64,000 nucleotides of DNA from Niastella sp. OAS944 (GCA_024809215.1 JANUBW010000013.1:1-64000), one strand, 5' to 3'; shown: positions 1-9,285, numbered from the stretch's first letter. The notes: generated by a model not told the origin, from the sequence alone. Numbers and translations: made by a program.

Positions 1-53
1 CCTTTAGCACTGTAACGGCCTTTGAATGTTTGTTCGTGATCCTTTTCTACCAT
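1..53 (-). CDS. N-terminal fragment of a protein cut by the window edge
   Basis: Reading leftward from the ATG at 51-53 gives MVEKDHEQTFKGRYSAK, an open and hydrophilic start that runs off the window. Only 17 residues are visible, so no family can be named. The ATG four bases further upstream is in a different frame and stops almost at once, which favours this start. The gene would read away from everything else in the window. Whether this is a real gene start rather than a chance frame is uncertain. Confidence 0.35.
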   Translation of the reverse strand, partial: MVEKDHEQTFKGRYSAK

Positions 54-119
54 ACATTTTAATTTTAAAGTGTATAGTTTTTTTAGGACGAGGCATATTG
101 TCAACTACATACATGGCAT

Positions 120-143
120 AAAAAAAGCGTTCCGGCGGAACGC
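120..143 (-). terminator. Rho-independent terminator downstream of the 36-aa microprotein
   Basis: A perfect 7-bp stem (gcgttcc 127-133, ggaacgc 137-143) with a 3-nt loop is followed on the minus strand by a run of seven T (A at 120-126 on the plus strand). It lies 30 bp past the stop of the small minus-strand gene at 174-284. Confidence 0.65.
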
Positions 144-173
144 ATTAATGATAATCAATACTTTATAAAGAAA

Positions 174-284
174 TTACACCGAATGGTGGTCTTTTTTTAC
201 GAATTTGATCACTTCGTTAATTATCACAATACCGGCCAGCACCAGCATTGCAGTAAAACCATATGTTCCTAATGAAAAAGGCAT
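174..284 (-). CDS. 36-aa single-pass membrane microprotein
   Basis: The frame from ATG 282-284 to TAA 174-176 encodes 36 residues. Residues 4-23 are a continuous hydrophobic stretch (SLGTYGFTAMLVLAGIVIIN), followed by a basic tail EVIKFVKKDHHSV. This is a typical N-out or C-in single-span topology, and the tail would be cytoplasmic by the positive-inside rule. A clean terminator follows it 30 bp downstream, which supports a real transcript. I do not recognise a family and infer no function; small proteins of this shape often associate with larger membrane complexes. It is below the size limit of most gene callers. Confidence 0.55.
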   Translation of the reverse strand: MPFSLGTYGFTAMLVLAGIVIINEVIKFVKKDHHSV

Positions 285-297
285 ATAAGACTAATTA

Positions 298-329
298 GCT
301 AATGTGATAATGTGCTAATGTGCTAATTT
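298..329. repeat. Octamer run, four copies
   Basis: Four consecutive 8-nt units gctaatgt, gataatgt, gctaatgt, gctaattt lie between the microprotein and gpsA. This is one of the short-period degenerate repeats found in several gaps of this window. Confidence 0.6.
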
Positions 330-407
330 AAAACAGCATTCCCTAACACATTTCTTATTCGTCGCAAAGAGCCTGTTATTATTACAACAGCCTCTTGCAA
401 TTGTTTA

Positions 408-1445
408 TTAGACCAATGCTTTTTCAACAAGATTAAAGCCCTTGCGGGGTTTAACATTCTCCCACAAAATGCGGTAAACGGTTTCGGCTATGGGCATTTC
501 GGCGCCTATTTGCTTATTAACGAGGTAAATACACTTGCTGGCATTATACCCTTCGGCCACCATGTTCATTTCGAGCTGGGTAGCTTTTACCGAATATCCC
601 TTACCTATCATATTTCCGAATGTACGGTTTCGGCTATACAACGAATAACAGGTTACCAGCAGATCGCCCAGGTAAACCGAGGCGGCATAGTTTTGCGTTT
701 GACGGTGGGTAATTGGGTCTTCGCCATCATGCACCCCCACTTCAATATGTTTAATACCTACTTTCTTTAAAAAGCCTGCCATTTCATCGGCGCAGTTGGC
801 AATAAGCACACTCAGGAAATTATCGCCATATTCAAGGCCATGCGCAATACCTGCGCCGAGCGCATAAATATTTTTAAGTACGGCCGCATATTGCACACCA
901 TATACATCACTGTTCACTATGGTATTGAGGTATGGGGTAGTAAAAGCAGCGGCAATTTTTTCAGCCATTGCCACATCAACACCTGAAAAGGTAAGGTAAG
1001 AGAGTTTTTCAGAAGCCACTTCCTCAGCATGGCAGGGGCCCATTACCGTAAAGTAATCTGACAGTGGCAGATTGAATTTCTCTTTCAGGTAATCGTTCAG
1101 CAATAAGTTATTATCGGGGAGAATACCTTTTACCGCTGAGATCACTTTTTTGCCTTCAAAAGCATTAGCAGCAAGGCCTTCCAGCGAAGCCGTTACATAT
1201 GCTGAAGGGGTTGCTATCAATACACAATCGCTGGCAGCTATGGTGCCGGCAATATCAGTTCGTAAGGTAAGCAGGTTTGTATCGAAATATACCGAGCTTA
1301 AATAACCGGGATTGTGATGCCGTTGTTGCAGGTGGGTAACAATTTCCTCCGACCGAACGCACCAGTTCAACGATTGCTTATTATCTGTACAAATTTTCGC
1401 CAATGCCGTAGCCCAGCTTCCACTACCAATAATTCCCAGTTGCAT
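408..1445 (-). CDS. gpsA: NAD(P)H-dependent glycerol-3-phosphate dehydrogenase
   Basis: Cytoplasmic enzyme reducing dihydroxyacetone phosphate to sn-glycerol 3-phosphate, the first committed step for glycerophospholipid synthesis. The 345-aa length is normal. The N-terminal dinucleotide-binding loop GSGSWAT is at residues 7-13, the conserved NPGYL at 45-49, VKG at 105-107, GPCHAEE at 136-142, and the catalytic lysine K191 sits in AAVLKNIYALGAG. The C-terminal helical domain is complete. The start at 1443-1445 gives the family-typical MQLGIIGSGS. It is transcribed alone or as the last gene after the HlyD-type gene, from which it is separated by a terminator at 1522-1550. Confidence 0.96.
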   Translation of the reverse strand: MQLGIIGSGSWATALAKICTDNKQSLNWCVRSEEIVTHLQQRHHNPGYLSSVYFDTNLLTLRTDIAGTIAASDCVLIATPSAYVTASLEGLAANAFEGKKVISAVKGILPDNNLLLNDYLKEKFNLPLSDYFTVMGPCHAEEVASEKLSYLTFSGVDVAMAEKIAAAFTTPYLNTIVNSDVYGVQYAAVLKNIYALGAGIAHGLEYGDNFLSVLIANCADEMAGFLKKVGIKHIEVGVHDGEDPITHRQTQNYAASVYLGDLLVTCYSLYSRNRTFGNMIGKGYSVKATQLEMNMVAEGYNASKCIYLVNKQIGAEMPIAETVYRILWENVKPRKGFNLVEKALV

Positions 1446-1471
1446 GTAGTTGTTTGTTTGCCCAAATGTAA

Positions 1472-1592
1472 GGTTAAGTTAACATGTTGACAAGTTAACA
1501 GGTTAACAAGGGCTTTAATTTAAAAGGCTCCCGATTACCGGAAGCCTTTTGTATTTCCTCGTCAACTCGTTAACTTGTTAACTCGTCAACTT
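1472..1592. repeat. Octamer arrays in inverted orientation around a terminator
   Basis: On the left (1476-1511) octamers gttaacat, gttgacaa, gttaacag, gttaacaa follow one another. On the right (1558-1592) gtcaactc, gttaactt, gttaactc, gtcaactt do the same. The reverse complement of the left 36 nt matches the right 36 nt at 28 positions by eye, and most differences are C/T changes that G-U pairing would tolerate. The terminator at 1522-1550 sits in the loop. The right arm ends on the stop codon of the HlyD-type gene. Confidence 0.75.
1522..1550. terminator. Bidirectional-looking terminator between the HlyD-type gene and gpsA
   Basis: The stem AAAAGGCT+CC pairs with GG+AGCCTTTT around a short loop, with one internal mismatch, and A and T tracts flank it on both strands. 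It would end minus-strand transcription from the TolC/HlyD genes before gpsA, which then needs its own promoter. Confidence 0.6.
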
Positions 1593-2967
1593 ACTTCTTA
1601 ACCTCGTACAACTTATCCTTCGGTACTACCTTCACCTTAGTACCATCCTTCAGTGTTTTGCTAATGACATTATAAGGCGCTACCACAATTTCATCGCCTG
1701 CTTTCAAGCCCTCGGTAACCTCAATATTAGTTATATCCTGAATACCTGTTTTAACCACTACCTTTTTTACCGAGCCATCTTTTTGTAACACAAACACCAC
1801 TTCATCGAGATCGGTTGAAGAGGATGTTTTATCTTCCTGTTTACCGCTTTCCTTATCTTTTTCTTCTTTATCCTTATCAGTGCCAACAACTTTATCGGTA
1901 CCTTTTTCACGGGTAACAACTGCATTGATGTTAGCAGCCAGCACATTGGCTTTTGTTCTGGTTTGAATGTCGGCGCTGGCATTCATACCCGGGCGAAAAG
2001 GAAAACTTCTGGGACGGGCGGGGTCGAACAGGTCGTTGTACGACTCGCGCAGTAACCTGATATGTACTTTATAGTTCGTTACATCATTTGATGAAGCTGC
2101 TACAGAACTTGCGGTGGTATTGCTGCTGGCAATTTGTGTAACCAGGCCTTTAAACTTGCGGTTATTGTATGCATCTATTGTTACCAGTGCCGAATCGCCC
2201 AGTTTTACTTTGGGAATATCATTCTCACCCACTTCAACCTGAACTTCAATAATACTCATATCGGCAATACGCATCATTTCGGTACCTGCCATCATAGAGT
2301 TACCAACCACTCTTTCACCTGCCTTTACATTCAGCAACGAAACCACACCACTCATAGGCGCCAGAACAGCTGTACGGCTCAGATCTTTATTGGCTCTTTC
2401 GAGGCTGGCGCGAGAACCGGCAATACCGGCCTCGCCACTACGAATATTTTGTTTGGCGGCATTTAAATTTGCCTGTGCTGTTTGATAGGAGTTTTGCGCC
2501 TGTTCAAATTCGGCAGTAGAAATAACTTTTTCAGCTACCAGTTTCTTCTGCCTGTTGTAAGTTGCTTCTGCCAATTTAAGGGCGCTTTCCAAACTTGCCA
2601 GTTGCGCCCTGCTGTTATCAACCATCGCCTGTTGGCGGTCAACTTCAGCAGCAGCCTGAGTGCGCTGGCTTGAATAAATATCGGCATAAATTTTTGCCAG
2701 CACCTGCCCCCGGCGAACACTATCGCCTTCCTTTACCTGCAGATCTACTATTTCACCAGAGATATCGGGACTTACTTTAACTTCTATTTCCGGGTACACT
2801 TTACCGCTTGCATTTACAGTTTCGGTAATAGTACGCAGCTCCACCTTTTCAGTGGCCACCTTTAAGCCTTCGTCTTTTCCTATAACGCCGGCGCTTTTAA
2901 GGCCAACTAATGCTATTACCACAATCACAAGGGCCAGGGTGATCCACAATAATTTTTTCTTCTTCAT
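1591..2967 (-). CDS. Efflux periplasmic adaptor (membrane fusion protein, HlyD/MacA type)
   Basis: 458-aa inner-membrane-anchored adaptor that would link a transporter to a TolC-type channel. Residues 7-24 form the single N-terminal membrane segment after MKKKK. They are followed by a lipoyl-like half (VSPDISGEIVDLQVKEGD), a long alpha-helical hairpin at about 105-200 rich in Q, A and R, the second lipoyl half (AVLAPMSGVVSLLNVKAGE) and beta-barrel segments. A charged Lys/Asp/Glu/Ser-rich insert lies at about 365-390. The TolC-type gene is 45 bp upstream on the same strand, but no MacB-like ABC or RND pump is nearby, so the exported substrate is unknown and the pump must be encoded elsewhere. 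MacA-like by architecture, moderately sure. Confidence 0.88.
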   Translation of the reverse strand: MKKKKLLWITLALVIVVIALVGLKSAGVIGKDEGLKVATEKVELRTITETVNASGKVYPEIEVKVSPDISGEIVDLQVKEGDSVRRGQVLAKIYADIYSSQRTQAAAEVDRQQAMVDNSRAQLASLESALKLAEATYNRQKKLVAEKVISTAEFEQAQNSYQTAQANLNAAKQNIRSGEAGIAGSRASLERANKDLSRTAVLAPMSGVVSLLNVKAGERVVGNSMMAGTEMMRIADMSIIEVQVEVGENDIPKVKLGDSALVTIDAYNNRKFKGLVTQIASSNTTASSVAASSNDVTNYKVHIRLLRESYNDLFDPARPRSFPFRPGMNASADIQTRTKANVLAANINAVVTREKGTDKVVGTDKDKEEKDKESGKQEDKTSSSTDLDEVVFVLQKDGSVKKVVVKTGIQDITNIEVTEGLKAGDEIVVAPYNVISKTLKDGTKVKVVPKDKLYEVKK

Positions 2968-3012
2968 AATGAATGGTTGTCGCGGTTTAGAATCTCATGA
3001 ACTATTTTACAT

Positions 3013-4473
3013 TTATAATTTAATACCCTGCCCTTTGTAAAATTCCAGCACTTTCATCTTAAACACATAATCGAATTGTGCAGAGGTCATATCGTATTGG
3101 GAGCGATTCATATTGTTTTGGATGGTCAGATAATCAAATGAATTTAACAATCCAAGTTCATCTCTTTTTTTAGCAAATTCAAATGCCTTTTTGTTTATCT
3201 CATATGTTTTCTGGGCTGCATGAAATTTTTCAAGGGCAGCCGATGCATTATAATAAGCTTTATAAATATCGTTCTTCAACGTTTGGTCGGCCAGCGATCT
3301 GGTAAGTTCTGCATTTTTAAGATCGAGCTTCGACCGCTGATAGTTAAATTTAGCCTGGCCGCTGCTATTGATAGGCACCGAAATGCTAAAGCCCAGGCTT
3401 TGCCTGAAGTTGTTGTTCATTTGCAGGCCCCAGCCATCCCAACGTTCGCTGAATGTTTTTTTGGACTGGGTAACATACCCATCAGGTGTAAACACCGGGT
3501 ATTGAGTACCCCCTACTGTAACCAGGTCGCCATTAGCCTTGAGACCCGTAACAGTAACGCCGGTCACTTTTTTATCGGCGCTTGAAAAGTTGGTACCCAG
3601 CGAACCGCCTACTGATATAGTTGGGTACATAGCAGCCCGGCTCGATCGTAGAGAAGCTTCCAGCGACTTTATTCTTAACAAATTCGCTTTTTGCGCCGGC
3701 TGGTTTTGAATGGCTATTTGAAATACCGTTTCGGGTTGTAATTGCAGTATGGGCTCAACTGGTATTTGTTCAACAGGTGGCAGTGCTATATCAAAGAACT
3801 GACCGGCATCGATATTCAACACCTGTTTTAATTGCAACAAATTTTGATCGGCAGTTGCCCTGGCTGTAATGTAATTTGCGCTGTCCGTAGCGTATTGTCC
3901 TTCAATTGTAAGAGCATCCAGTTCGGGCACAGCGCCTGCGTTCACCTTTTTCCGCACAACATCTAACTGGCTCAGCGTTAGTTTCATCTGTTGTTCGGCT
4001 ATAATGATCTGTTGGTAAGCTAACAGCACCTGCAAATAATAAGTGGCTACTGTAAGGGAAATATCATTTTTGATCTTATCTACATCCATTTTGGCAGCAT
4101 CGGAATTAAGATCGGCGGCAATGATATTATTGCGAATGCGATGCCAGTTAAACACCGTTATACCCGCATTGAGGCTATATCCCTGGTATAACAGCTGGTT
4201 ACTGGTAAACTGGTTGGTGGTAGGGTCAATTGACCGGCCCCATTGTAAACCAGTATTAGTGCTAAAATCGGCATTTGGGTACTGCGACCATCTTGTTTGC
4301 TTTTCGTTCACTTCGGCCACCCGTGCCTGTACATCGGTTTGTAGTACAGAAATGTTATGGGCCAAAGCATATTCAACACAGCGGCGCAGGTCCCATTTGT
4401 CCTGGGCCGATGCATTAAATACAATGCAGCCGCTAAGAAGTGAAATTATGAATAGAGGCTTACTTATTTTCAT
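3013..4473 (-). CDS. TolC-family outer-membrane efflux protein
   Basis: Outer-membrane channel protein, 486 aa from the chosen start. The frame is open for 26 more codons upstream, but MKISKPLFIISLLSG at 4473 begins a proper signal peptide ending near NASAQ, so this start is preferred. Two outer-membrane-efflux repeats are visible: long helical stretches such as QLDVVRKKVNAGAVPELDALT and later KKRDELGLLNSFDYLTIQNNMNRSQ, typical of the helical barrel. It precedes the adaptor gene and probably forms a tripartite exporter with it. Confidence 0.9.
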   Translation of the reverse strand: MKISKPLFIISLLSGCIVFNASAQDKWDLRRCVEYALAHNISVLQTDVQARVAEVNEKQTRWSQYPNADFSTNTGLQWGRSIDPTTNQFTSNQLLYQGYSLNAGITVFNWHRIRNNIIAADLNSDAAKMDVDKIKNDISLTVATYYLQVLLAYQQIIIAEQQMKLTLSQLDVVRKKVNAGAVPELDALTIEGQYATDSANYITARATADQNLLQLKQVLNIDAGQFFDIALPPVEQIPVEPILQLQPETVFQIAIQNQPAQKANLLRIKSLEASLRSSRAAMYPTISVGGSLGTNFSSADKKVTGVTVTGLKANGDLVTVGGTQYPVFTPDGYVTQSKKTFSERWDGWGLQMNNNFRQSLGFSISVPINSSGQAKFNYQRSKLDLKNAELTRSLADQTLKNDIYKAYYNASAALEKFHAAQKTYEINKKAFEFAKKRDELGLLNSFDYLTIQNNMNRSQYDMTSAQFDYVFKMKVLEFYKGQGIKL

Positions 4474-4632
4474 ATGCCAAAAGTAATTGTAATGAAAAGC
4501 GAAAGAACCGGTTTTTGATAAGCGGTCAGTTAAAATAGTGAATAACAACAAAGGCCGAAAGGTAGGTACACGAAAATGCCGTATATCAGGAAATTGCTCC
4601 TTAACATACGGTTTGGCGGCACCCTTCGATCC

Positions 4633-5805
4633 TCAGGCTTCGGCAGACGAGGCAAAAGCCTGTTCAAAATCGGCGATCAGGTAATCCGGCTCTTCGAGGC
4701 CTACATAAAAACGGATCATTTTATGCTCCCTGTTGCCTGCATCGAAATTCTCCGGTAAAATGGAAGCGCAACGGGGAATGGCCAGGCTTTCATGACCACC
4801 CCAGCTTACAGCCATAAGTATGTGTCGCAAAGATTCGCAGAAGGTTACAATCTGTTGCATTTTTTCTGCCTTCATTACGATGGTTACCAGTCCGCAGGCG
4901 CCGGTCATTTGTTTACGGGCAAGGTCGTACTGCGGAAAGGAGGAGTCAAAGGGAAAGATCACTTCCTCTACCTGTGGGTGGTTTTTAAGGTAGTTAACCA
5001 CTTTAGTAGTGGTAGCGGTAATACGTTCTAACCGAATGGGCAGGGTACGCAGGCCGCGGATGAGCAGCCAGGCATTAAAAGGCGTAATGCCATTACCCAT
5101 ATTAAGCAGCTCACTGTCGAAGATCTTTTTCATCATTTGGCGGGTTCCCGATAGAACCCCGGCCACCACATCGCTATGGCCGCCAATAAACTTGGTAGCC
5201 GATTGCAACACCATATCTATACCCAGTGAAATGGGTTTTTGATACAACGGGGTGCAGTAGCTGTTATCGCAAATAGTTGTAATATTTTCAGCTTTGGCCA
5301 GTTCTGCCACCGCCTGCAGGTCCTGCAAAACAAACTCCCAGCTATTGGGCGACTCCAGGTAAATGACCTTTGTATTGGGAAGAATGGCGCGCTCGAAATT
5401 CTCTATTTTGGTACCGTCAACATAAGTAGTACTTATACCAAACCGGGGCAGCACATTATCGAACATTTTTTGCGCCCAGGCATAGGGGCTTCGAACCGAT
5501 ACAATATGATCACCTGATTGCACATTCGAAAAAACCGAAGCAAAAATAGCAGATGCACCGCTGTTGAAAACCAGGCAATCTTCCGCTTCATCGAGGGCTG
5601 CCAGCTTTTGGCGAAGAATATCAACGGTTGGGTTTAAACCACGACTGTATAAATAATTACTGAATTCATCCTCAAACACCTTACGCAGCTCATCCACCTT
5701 CTTAAAAGCAAAATTGCTGGTTTGCATAATAGGGGGAGCAATTGCACGAAAATACTGGTCACGATCTTCACCTAATTCATTTAAAATATACGACAGTTCG
5801 TTCAT
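4633..5805 (-). CDS. Cys/Met-metabolism PLP-dependent enzyme (gamma-lyase/synthase family)
   Basis: 390-aa cytoplasmic fold-type I PLP enzyme of the cystathionine gamma-synthase/methionine gamma-lyase superfamily. The substrate-loop motif YSRGLNPT is at 53-60, the PLP-stacking tyrosine region SPYAWAQ at 106-112, the aspartate of ICDNSYCTP at 180, and the Schiff-base lysine K205 in SATKFIGGHSD. Exact substrate (cystathionine, methionine or a homocysteine adduct) cannot be read from sequence. The amino-acid permease gene lies just 6 bp upstream on the same strand, so the two are very probably co-transcribed for uptake and catabolism of a (sulfur) amino acid. Confidence 0.92.
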   Translation of the reverse strand: MNELSYILNELGEDRDQYFRAIAPPIMQTSNFAFKKVDELRKVFEDEFSNYLYSRGLNPTVDILRQKLAALDEAEDCLVFNSGASAIFASVFSNVQSGDHIVSVRSPYAWAQKMFDNVLPRFGISTTYVDGTKIENFERAILPNTKVIYLESPNSWEFVLQDLQAVAELAKAENITTICDNSYCTPLYQKPISLGIDMVLQSATKFIGGHSDVVAGVLSGTRQMMKKIFDSELLNMGNGITPFNAWLLIRGLRTLPIRLERITATTTKVVNYLKNHPQVEEVIFPFDSSFPQYDLARKQMTGACGLVTIVMKAEKMQQIVTFCESLRHILMAVSWGGHESLAIPRCASILPENFDAGNREHKMIRFYVGLEEPDYLIADFEQAFASSAEA

Positions 5806-5811
5806 GTGACG

Positions 5812-7149
5812 TTAGTTTGGTTGAGGAGATTTCCTGAAAAGGCGTAAAACAAAATACAGTATAAAAAATACAGCAAATACCAAAGCGCTTACCCACGCCG
5901 CTTTAGGTGTATTTATTGCTATACTGGTTGCTAAAAAAATGTATGCGGCAATAAACACCAACGGCAGCAGGGGATACAGCTTCATGCGATAACTATCTTT
6001 TACATCCTCCCCAACGCCTCTTTTTCGTAAAATAAAAATAGTAGCTGTTGAAGTGGCCATGCCAATAGAATCTAAAAATATAGTGTGATCGAGAATTTCA
6101 TCAAAGGTTTTGCCATAAAACAGGGTAATAAGGCATAGCGCCGCAAATGCACTGAGCGATACCACAATTACGTTTCTTTTTATGGTCACTTTTTTAAATA
6201 CTGCAGGTAATACGCCTTCATCACTCATTGCATACATAACACGCGGGTTACTCATCAACAAAACATTTACATAGGCCAGCACAGAAAGGAATAGAAATAC
6301 CGATAAAATAGTAAATCCCTTTTCCCCAAACAATTTACCGGCTAAGATGGCAGCAATGGATTGTGCTCCTTTCAGGTTACTAAAACCTATCACTTTGTAA
6401 TAGGTGTAATTAATCGTAAGATACAGCAACATTATGATAGCTATGCCAAAAAATATCCCTTTTGGTAAAATTTTTGACGGATTCTGCACCTCACCTCCAA
6501 AATTTATCGTTTGTTGGTAGCCGCCATACGTGAAACTAACGGCCACCAAACAGGCGCCAAAGGCCTTGATGGTAGTCATGAAATCGGCCTTAGGCGCGGC
6601 CTCGGTGGTCAACGGGGTAGCATAGTCGCCGGTGAACAAAGCGCCAATCAAAAACACCACCACGCTTATTTTTATTATTGTAAGTACATTCTGGGTACGG
6701 GCGCTCATCTTCAACCCCAGCAGGTTAACACCGTAAAAACTGATGACGGCAATGGTTGAAATAGTAAGTTTTATAGAATTGATGTTCTCGCTGTCCTTAA
6801 ATAATACGTTGGCCAAATATTCTGACCCTATTAATGCCACCCCGGCCAGGGAGGCCGCATTGGAAACCAGAATAATGCAATTGATGGCAAATGCAATGGA
6901 AGGGTGATAACAATAGGAGAATATTTTATAATACCCGCCCGTAACCGGGTAACGCGACCCAATTTCGGCATAGGTTAATGCCCCACATAATGCTATAAGG
7001 CCGCCGGCGATCCAGGCCAGGAAAAACATATCTGCCGAGCCGGCCTGTTTTGCAACATTTACCGGCGTACGGAAAATACCCATGCCTATTACCAGGCTTA
7101 CCACGATCATGGTTAGATCGAATAAATTTAACCGCGAAGAAGACTTCAT
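5812..7149 (-). CDS. APC-superfamily amino-acid permease
   Basis: 445-aa inner-membrane transporter with about 12 hydrophobic segments. The first segment carries the APC signature VSLVIGMGIFRTPVNVAKQAG (unwound TM1 GxGIF). It should import amino acids by proton symport or exchange. It heads the two-gene unit with the PLP lyase 6 bp downstream. Its start is only 54 bp from the divergent TonB-receptor start at 7204, so both promoters must overlap in that gap. Confidence 0.9.
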   Translation of the reverse strand: MKSSSRLNLFDLTMIVVSLVIGMGIFRTPVNVAKQAGSADMFFLAWIAGGLIALCGALTYAEIGSRYPVTGGYYKIFSYCYHPSIAFAINCIILVSNAASLAGVALIGSEYLANVLFKDSENINSIKLTISTIAVISFYGVNLLGLKMSARTQNVLTIIKISVVVFLIGALFTGDYATPLTTEAAPKADFMTTIKAFGACLVAVSFTYGGYQQTINFGGEVQNPSKILPKGIFFGIAIIMLLYLTINYTYYKVIGFSNLKGAQSIAAILAGKLFGEKGFTILSVFLFLSVLAYVNVLLMSNPRVMYAMSDEGVLPAVFKKVTIKRNVIVVSLSAFAALCLITLFYGKTFDEILDHTIFLDSIGMATSTATIFILRKRGVGEDVKDSYRMKLYPLLPLVFIAAYIFLATSIAINTPKAAWVSALVFAVFFILYFVLRLFRKSPQPN

Positions 7150-7203
7150 TAATGAAAGTTAAAATAATATTTGCATTTACCTTTAGGGATAATTGACGCA
7201 ATA

Positions 7204-9285
7204 ATGATGAAAACCTGGCTTCTTATTTCATTAGCAGTTTTAGCAATGGCTCCTGTTTGTGCACAAACCAATCTGCCGCGCGATACCACCCCGGTATTAC
7301 AAACGGTAATTGTGAAAGCTTACGATCAAAACAGGCAGCTAAAAGAAGTATCGGCCGCCATCAATGTAATAAACACCGCCCAATTGGAGCGGTATAACAA
7401 TACCAATATACTTCCTGCCTTAAATGCTACGCCCGGCGTGCATATGGAAGAACGTTCGCCCGGCAGCTACCGGTTAAATATACGCGGCAGCACCCTGCGC
7501 TCGCCATTTGGTGTTCGTAATGTAAAAGTGTACTGGAACGGCATACCCTTTACTGACCCGGGCGGCAATACCTACCTCAACCAACTCAGCTATTTTAATA
7601 TTAATTCTATTGAAGTACTGAAGGGGCCGGCCAGCAGTTTGTATGGCGCGGGCACCGGCGGGGCCGTACTTATAAACAGCCAGCCCGATGAATTACAGCC
7701 AGGCATAAACCTGCAATACAGTACTGGCAGCTTTAATTCACAAAACATCAATGCACAGGTTATACTAGGTAATAACGAGCATAGCAATACTTTCGGGTAC
7801 ACCCATCAAACAAGCGATGGCTACCGCTATCATACCAATATGCGGCGCGATGTGGCCACCTGGGAAACCCGTATAAAAGCAAATGACAAACAACAACTGT
7901 CGGCCTCGGTGCTATATGGCGACCTGTATTATCAAACACCGGGTGGATTAACCCCTGCCCAATACAATGCCAATGCACGCGCGTCGCGCCCCGCAGCAGG
8001 CGCATTTCCCAGCGCCGAAGATGCCCAGGCAGCTATTTACCAGAAAACATTTTTAGCCGGCATCAACCACCAATACCGTTTTTCAGAAAACCTGCAGAAT
8101 ACATCGGTAGTATATGGCGCTTTTAGCAACATAAAAAACCCAACCATTCGCAATTATGAAAGAAGAACGGAGCCCCATTTTGGCGGCCGCACCGTATTCA
8201 ATTATAATAAACAATGGCAGCAAAGCAGTTTACAGGTTTCATTCGGTGGCGAAGGGCAACGTGGGTTCTTTAACACCAAAACCTTTGGTAATGCAGGTGG
8301 CCAGCCCAATGTTGTGCAAACCGATGATGATATTGATAACTATATTTATTCGGGCTTTGTACAATCCGATCTTCATTTGCCTGGCAACTGGTCGGTAAGC
8401 GCAGGTGTGAGCATTAATAAATCATCTATCACCATTACCCGCCTCACCGGTGCAGAAACCGGAAAGCTTACTGCCACTTTTAACAGTGAATGGGCGCCGC
8501 GGGTAGCCATTTCAAAAAAAATATTACCAGGTTTATTGTTGTATGGCAGTGTATCGCGTGGTTTTTCGCCACCCGGTACGGCAGAAATATTACCATCAAC
8601 AAGTATTATCAATACCAGCTTACAGGCTGAGCATGGCGTTAACTATGAAGCCGGTTTTAAAAGCAACTGGTTACAACAACGCCTGTACGTAGAAGTGAAT
8701 GCATTTTATTATCAGCTTAAAAATGCCATTGTACAACGGCGTGATGCCAGCGGGGCCGATTATTTTGACAATGCCGGCAGCACCCGTCAACGGGGTATTG
8801 AATCGCAGGCCAGCTATCAGCTGCTACCTAACAGCCACCGCTTTGTAAGTAATGCACGTTTGTGGGCCAGCCATACCTATAACAAATTCCGTTATCATGA
8901 TTTTAAAGTGGTAACTACCGATTACTCAGGCAACACCCTGCCCGGCATTGCCGAACATACCATGGCTGCCGGAGTTGATGTAACTACCCGCCCCGGCTGG
9001 TATATAAACCTTACGTGGTTTTATAGCGACCCTACTGCATTGAACGATGCCAATACCGATATGGCCACCTCTTACAACCTGGCGGGTGGAAGAACGGGCT
9101 GGCGTACTTCGCTTGGTAAAACCCTTATAATGGATGTGTTTGCCGGCGTTGATAATGTGTTCGACGTAACCTATAGCCTGGGCAATGATATCAACGCCAC
9201 CGGAAGCCGGTATTTCAATACGGCACCGGGTGTTAATTATTATGGGGGCATTTCATTCAGGTACCGGTTTGGAAGCAATCAATAA
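7204..9285 (+). CDS. TonB-dependent outer-membrane receptor upstream of the B12 operon
   Basis: Outer-membrane barrel with plug, 693 aa from MMKTWLLISLAVLAMAPVCAQ, a signal peptide (the frame is open 11 codons further upstream but without signal character). The plug has a TonB-box-like region TVIVKAYDQNRQLKEVSAAINVI, the RGSTLRSPFGVRNVKVYWNGIP segment and a PASSLYGAGTGGAVLINS loop. The barrel ends in aromatic FRYRFGSNQ. It lies 70 bp before the promoter of the cobalamin riboswitch, so it could be an iron, siderophore or corrinoid receptor. No riboswitch precedes it, hence it is not clearly part of the B12 regulon. Substrate unknown. Confidence 0.9.
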   Translation: MMKTWLLISLAVLAMAPVCAQTNLPRDTTPVLQTVIVKAYDQNRQLKEVSAAINVINTAQLERYNNTNILPALNATPGVHMEERSPGSYRLNIRGSTLRSPFGVRNVKVYWNGIPFTDPGGNTYLNQLSYFNINSIEVLKGPASSLYGAGTGGAVLINSQPDELQPGINLQYSTGSFNSQNINAQVILGNNEHSNTFGYTHQTSDGYRYHTNMRRDVATWETRIKANDKQQLSASVLYGDLYYQTPGGLTPAQYNANARASRPAAGAFPSAEDAQAAIYQKTFLAGINHQYRFSENLQNTSVVYGAFSNIKNPTIRNYERRTEPHFGGRTVFNYNKQWQQSSLQVSFGGEGQRGFFNTKTFGNAGGQPNVVQTDDDIDNYIYSGFVQSDLHLPGNWSVSAGVSINKSSITITRLTGAETGKLTATFNSEWAPRVAISKKILPGLLLYGSVSRGFSPPGTAEILPSTSIINTSLQAEHGVNYEAGFKSNWLQQRLYVEVNAFYYQLKNAIVQRRDASGADYFDNAGSTRQRGIESQASYQLLPNSHRFVSNARLWASHTYNKFRYHDFKVVTTDYSGNTLPGIAEHTMAAGVDVTTRPGWYINLTWFYSDPTALNDANTDMATSYNLAGGRTGWRTSLGKTLIMDVFAGVDNVFDVTYSLGNDINATGSRYFNTAPGVNYYGGISFRYRFGSNQ

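Noticed and set aside
2134-2466. Plus-strand 110-codon frame opposite the HlyD-type gene
   Set aside because: Shadow of the minus-strand gene; its composition follows the complementary codons and no start signal is present.
7204-9285. First TonB receptor as a member of the cobalamin regulon
   Set aside because: The riboswitch lies after it, not before it, and I see no second riboswitch upstream, so membership is not supported.
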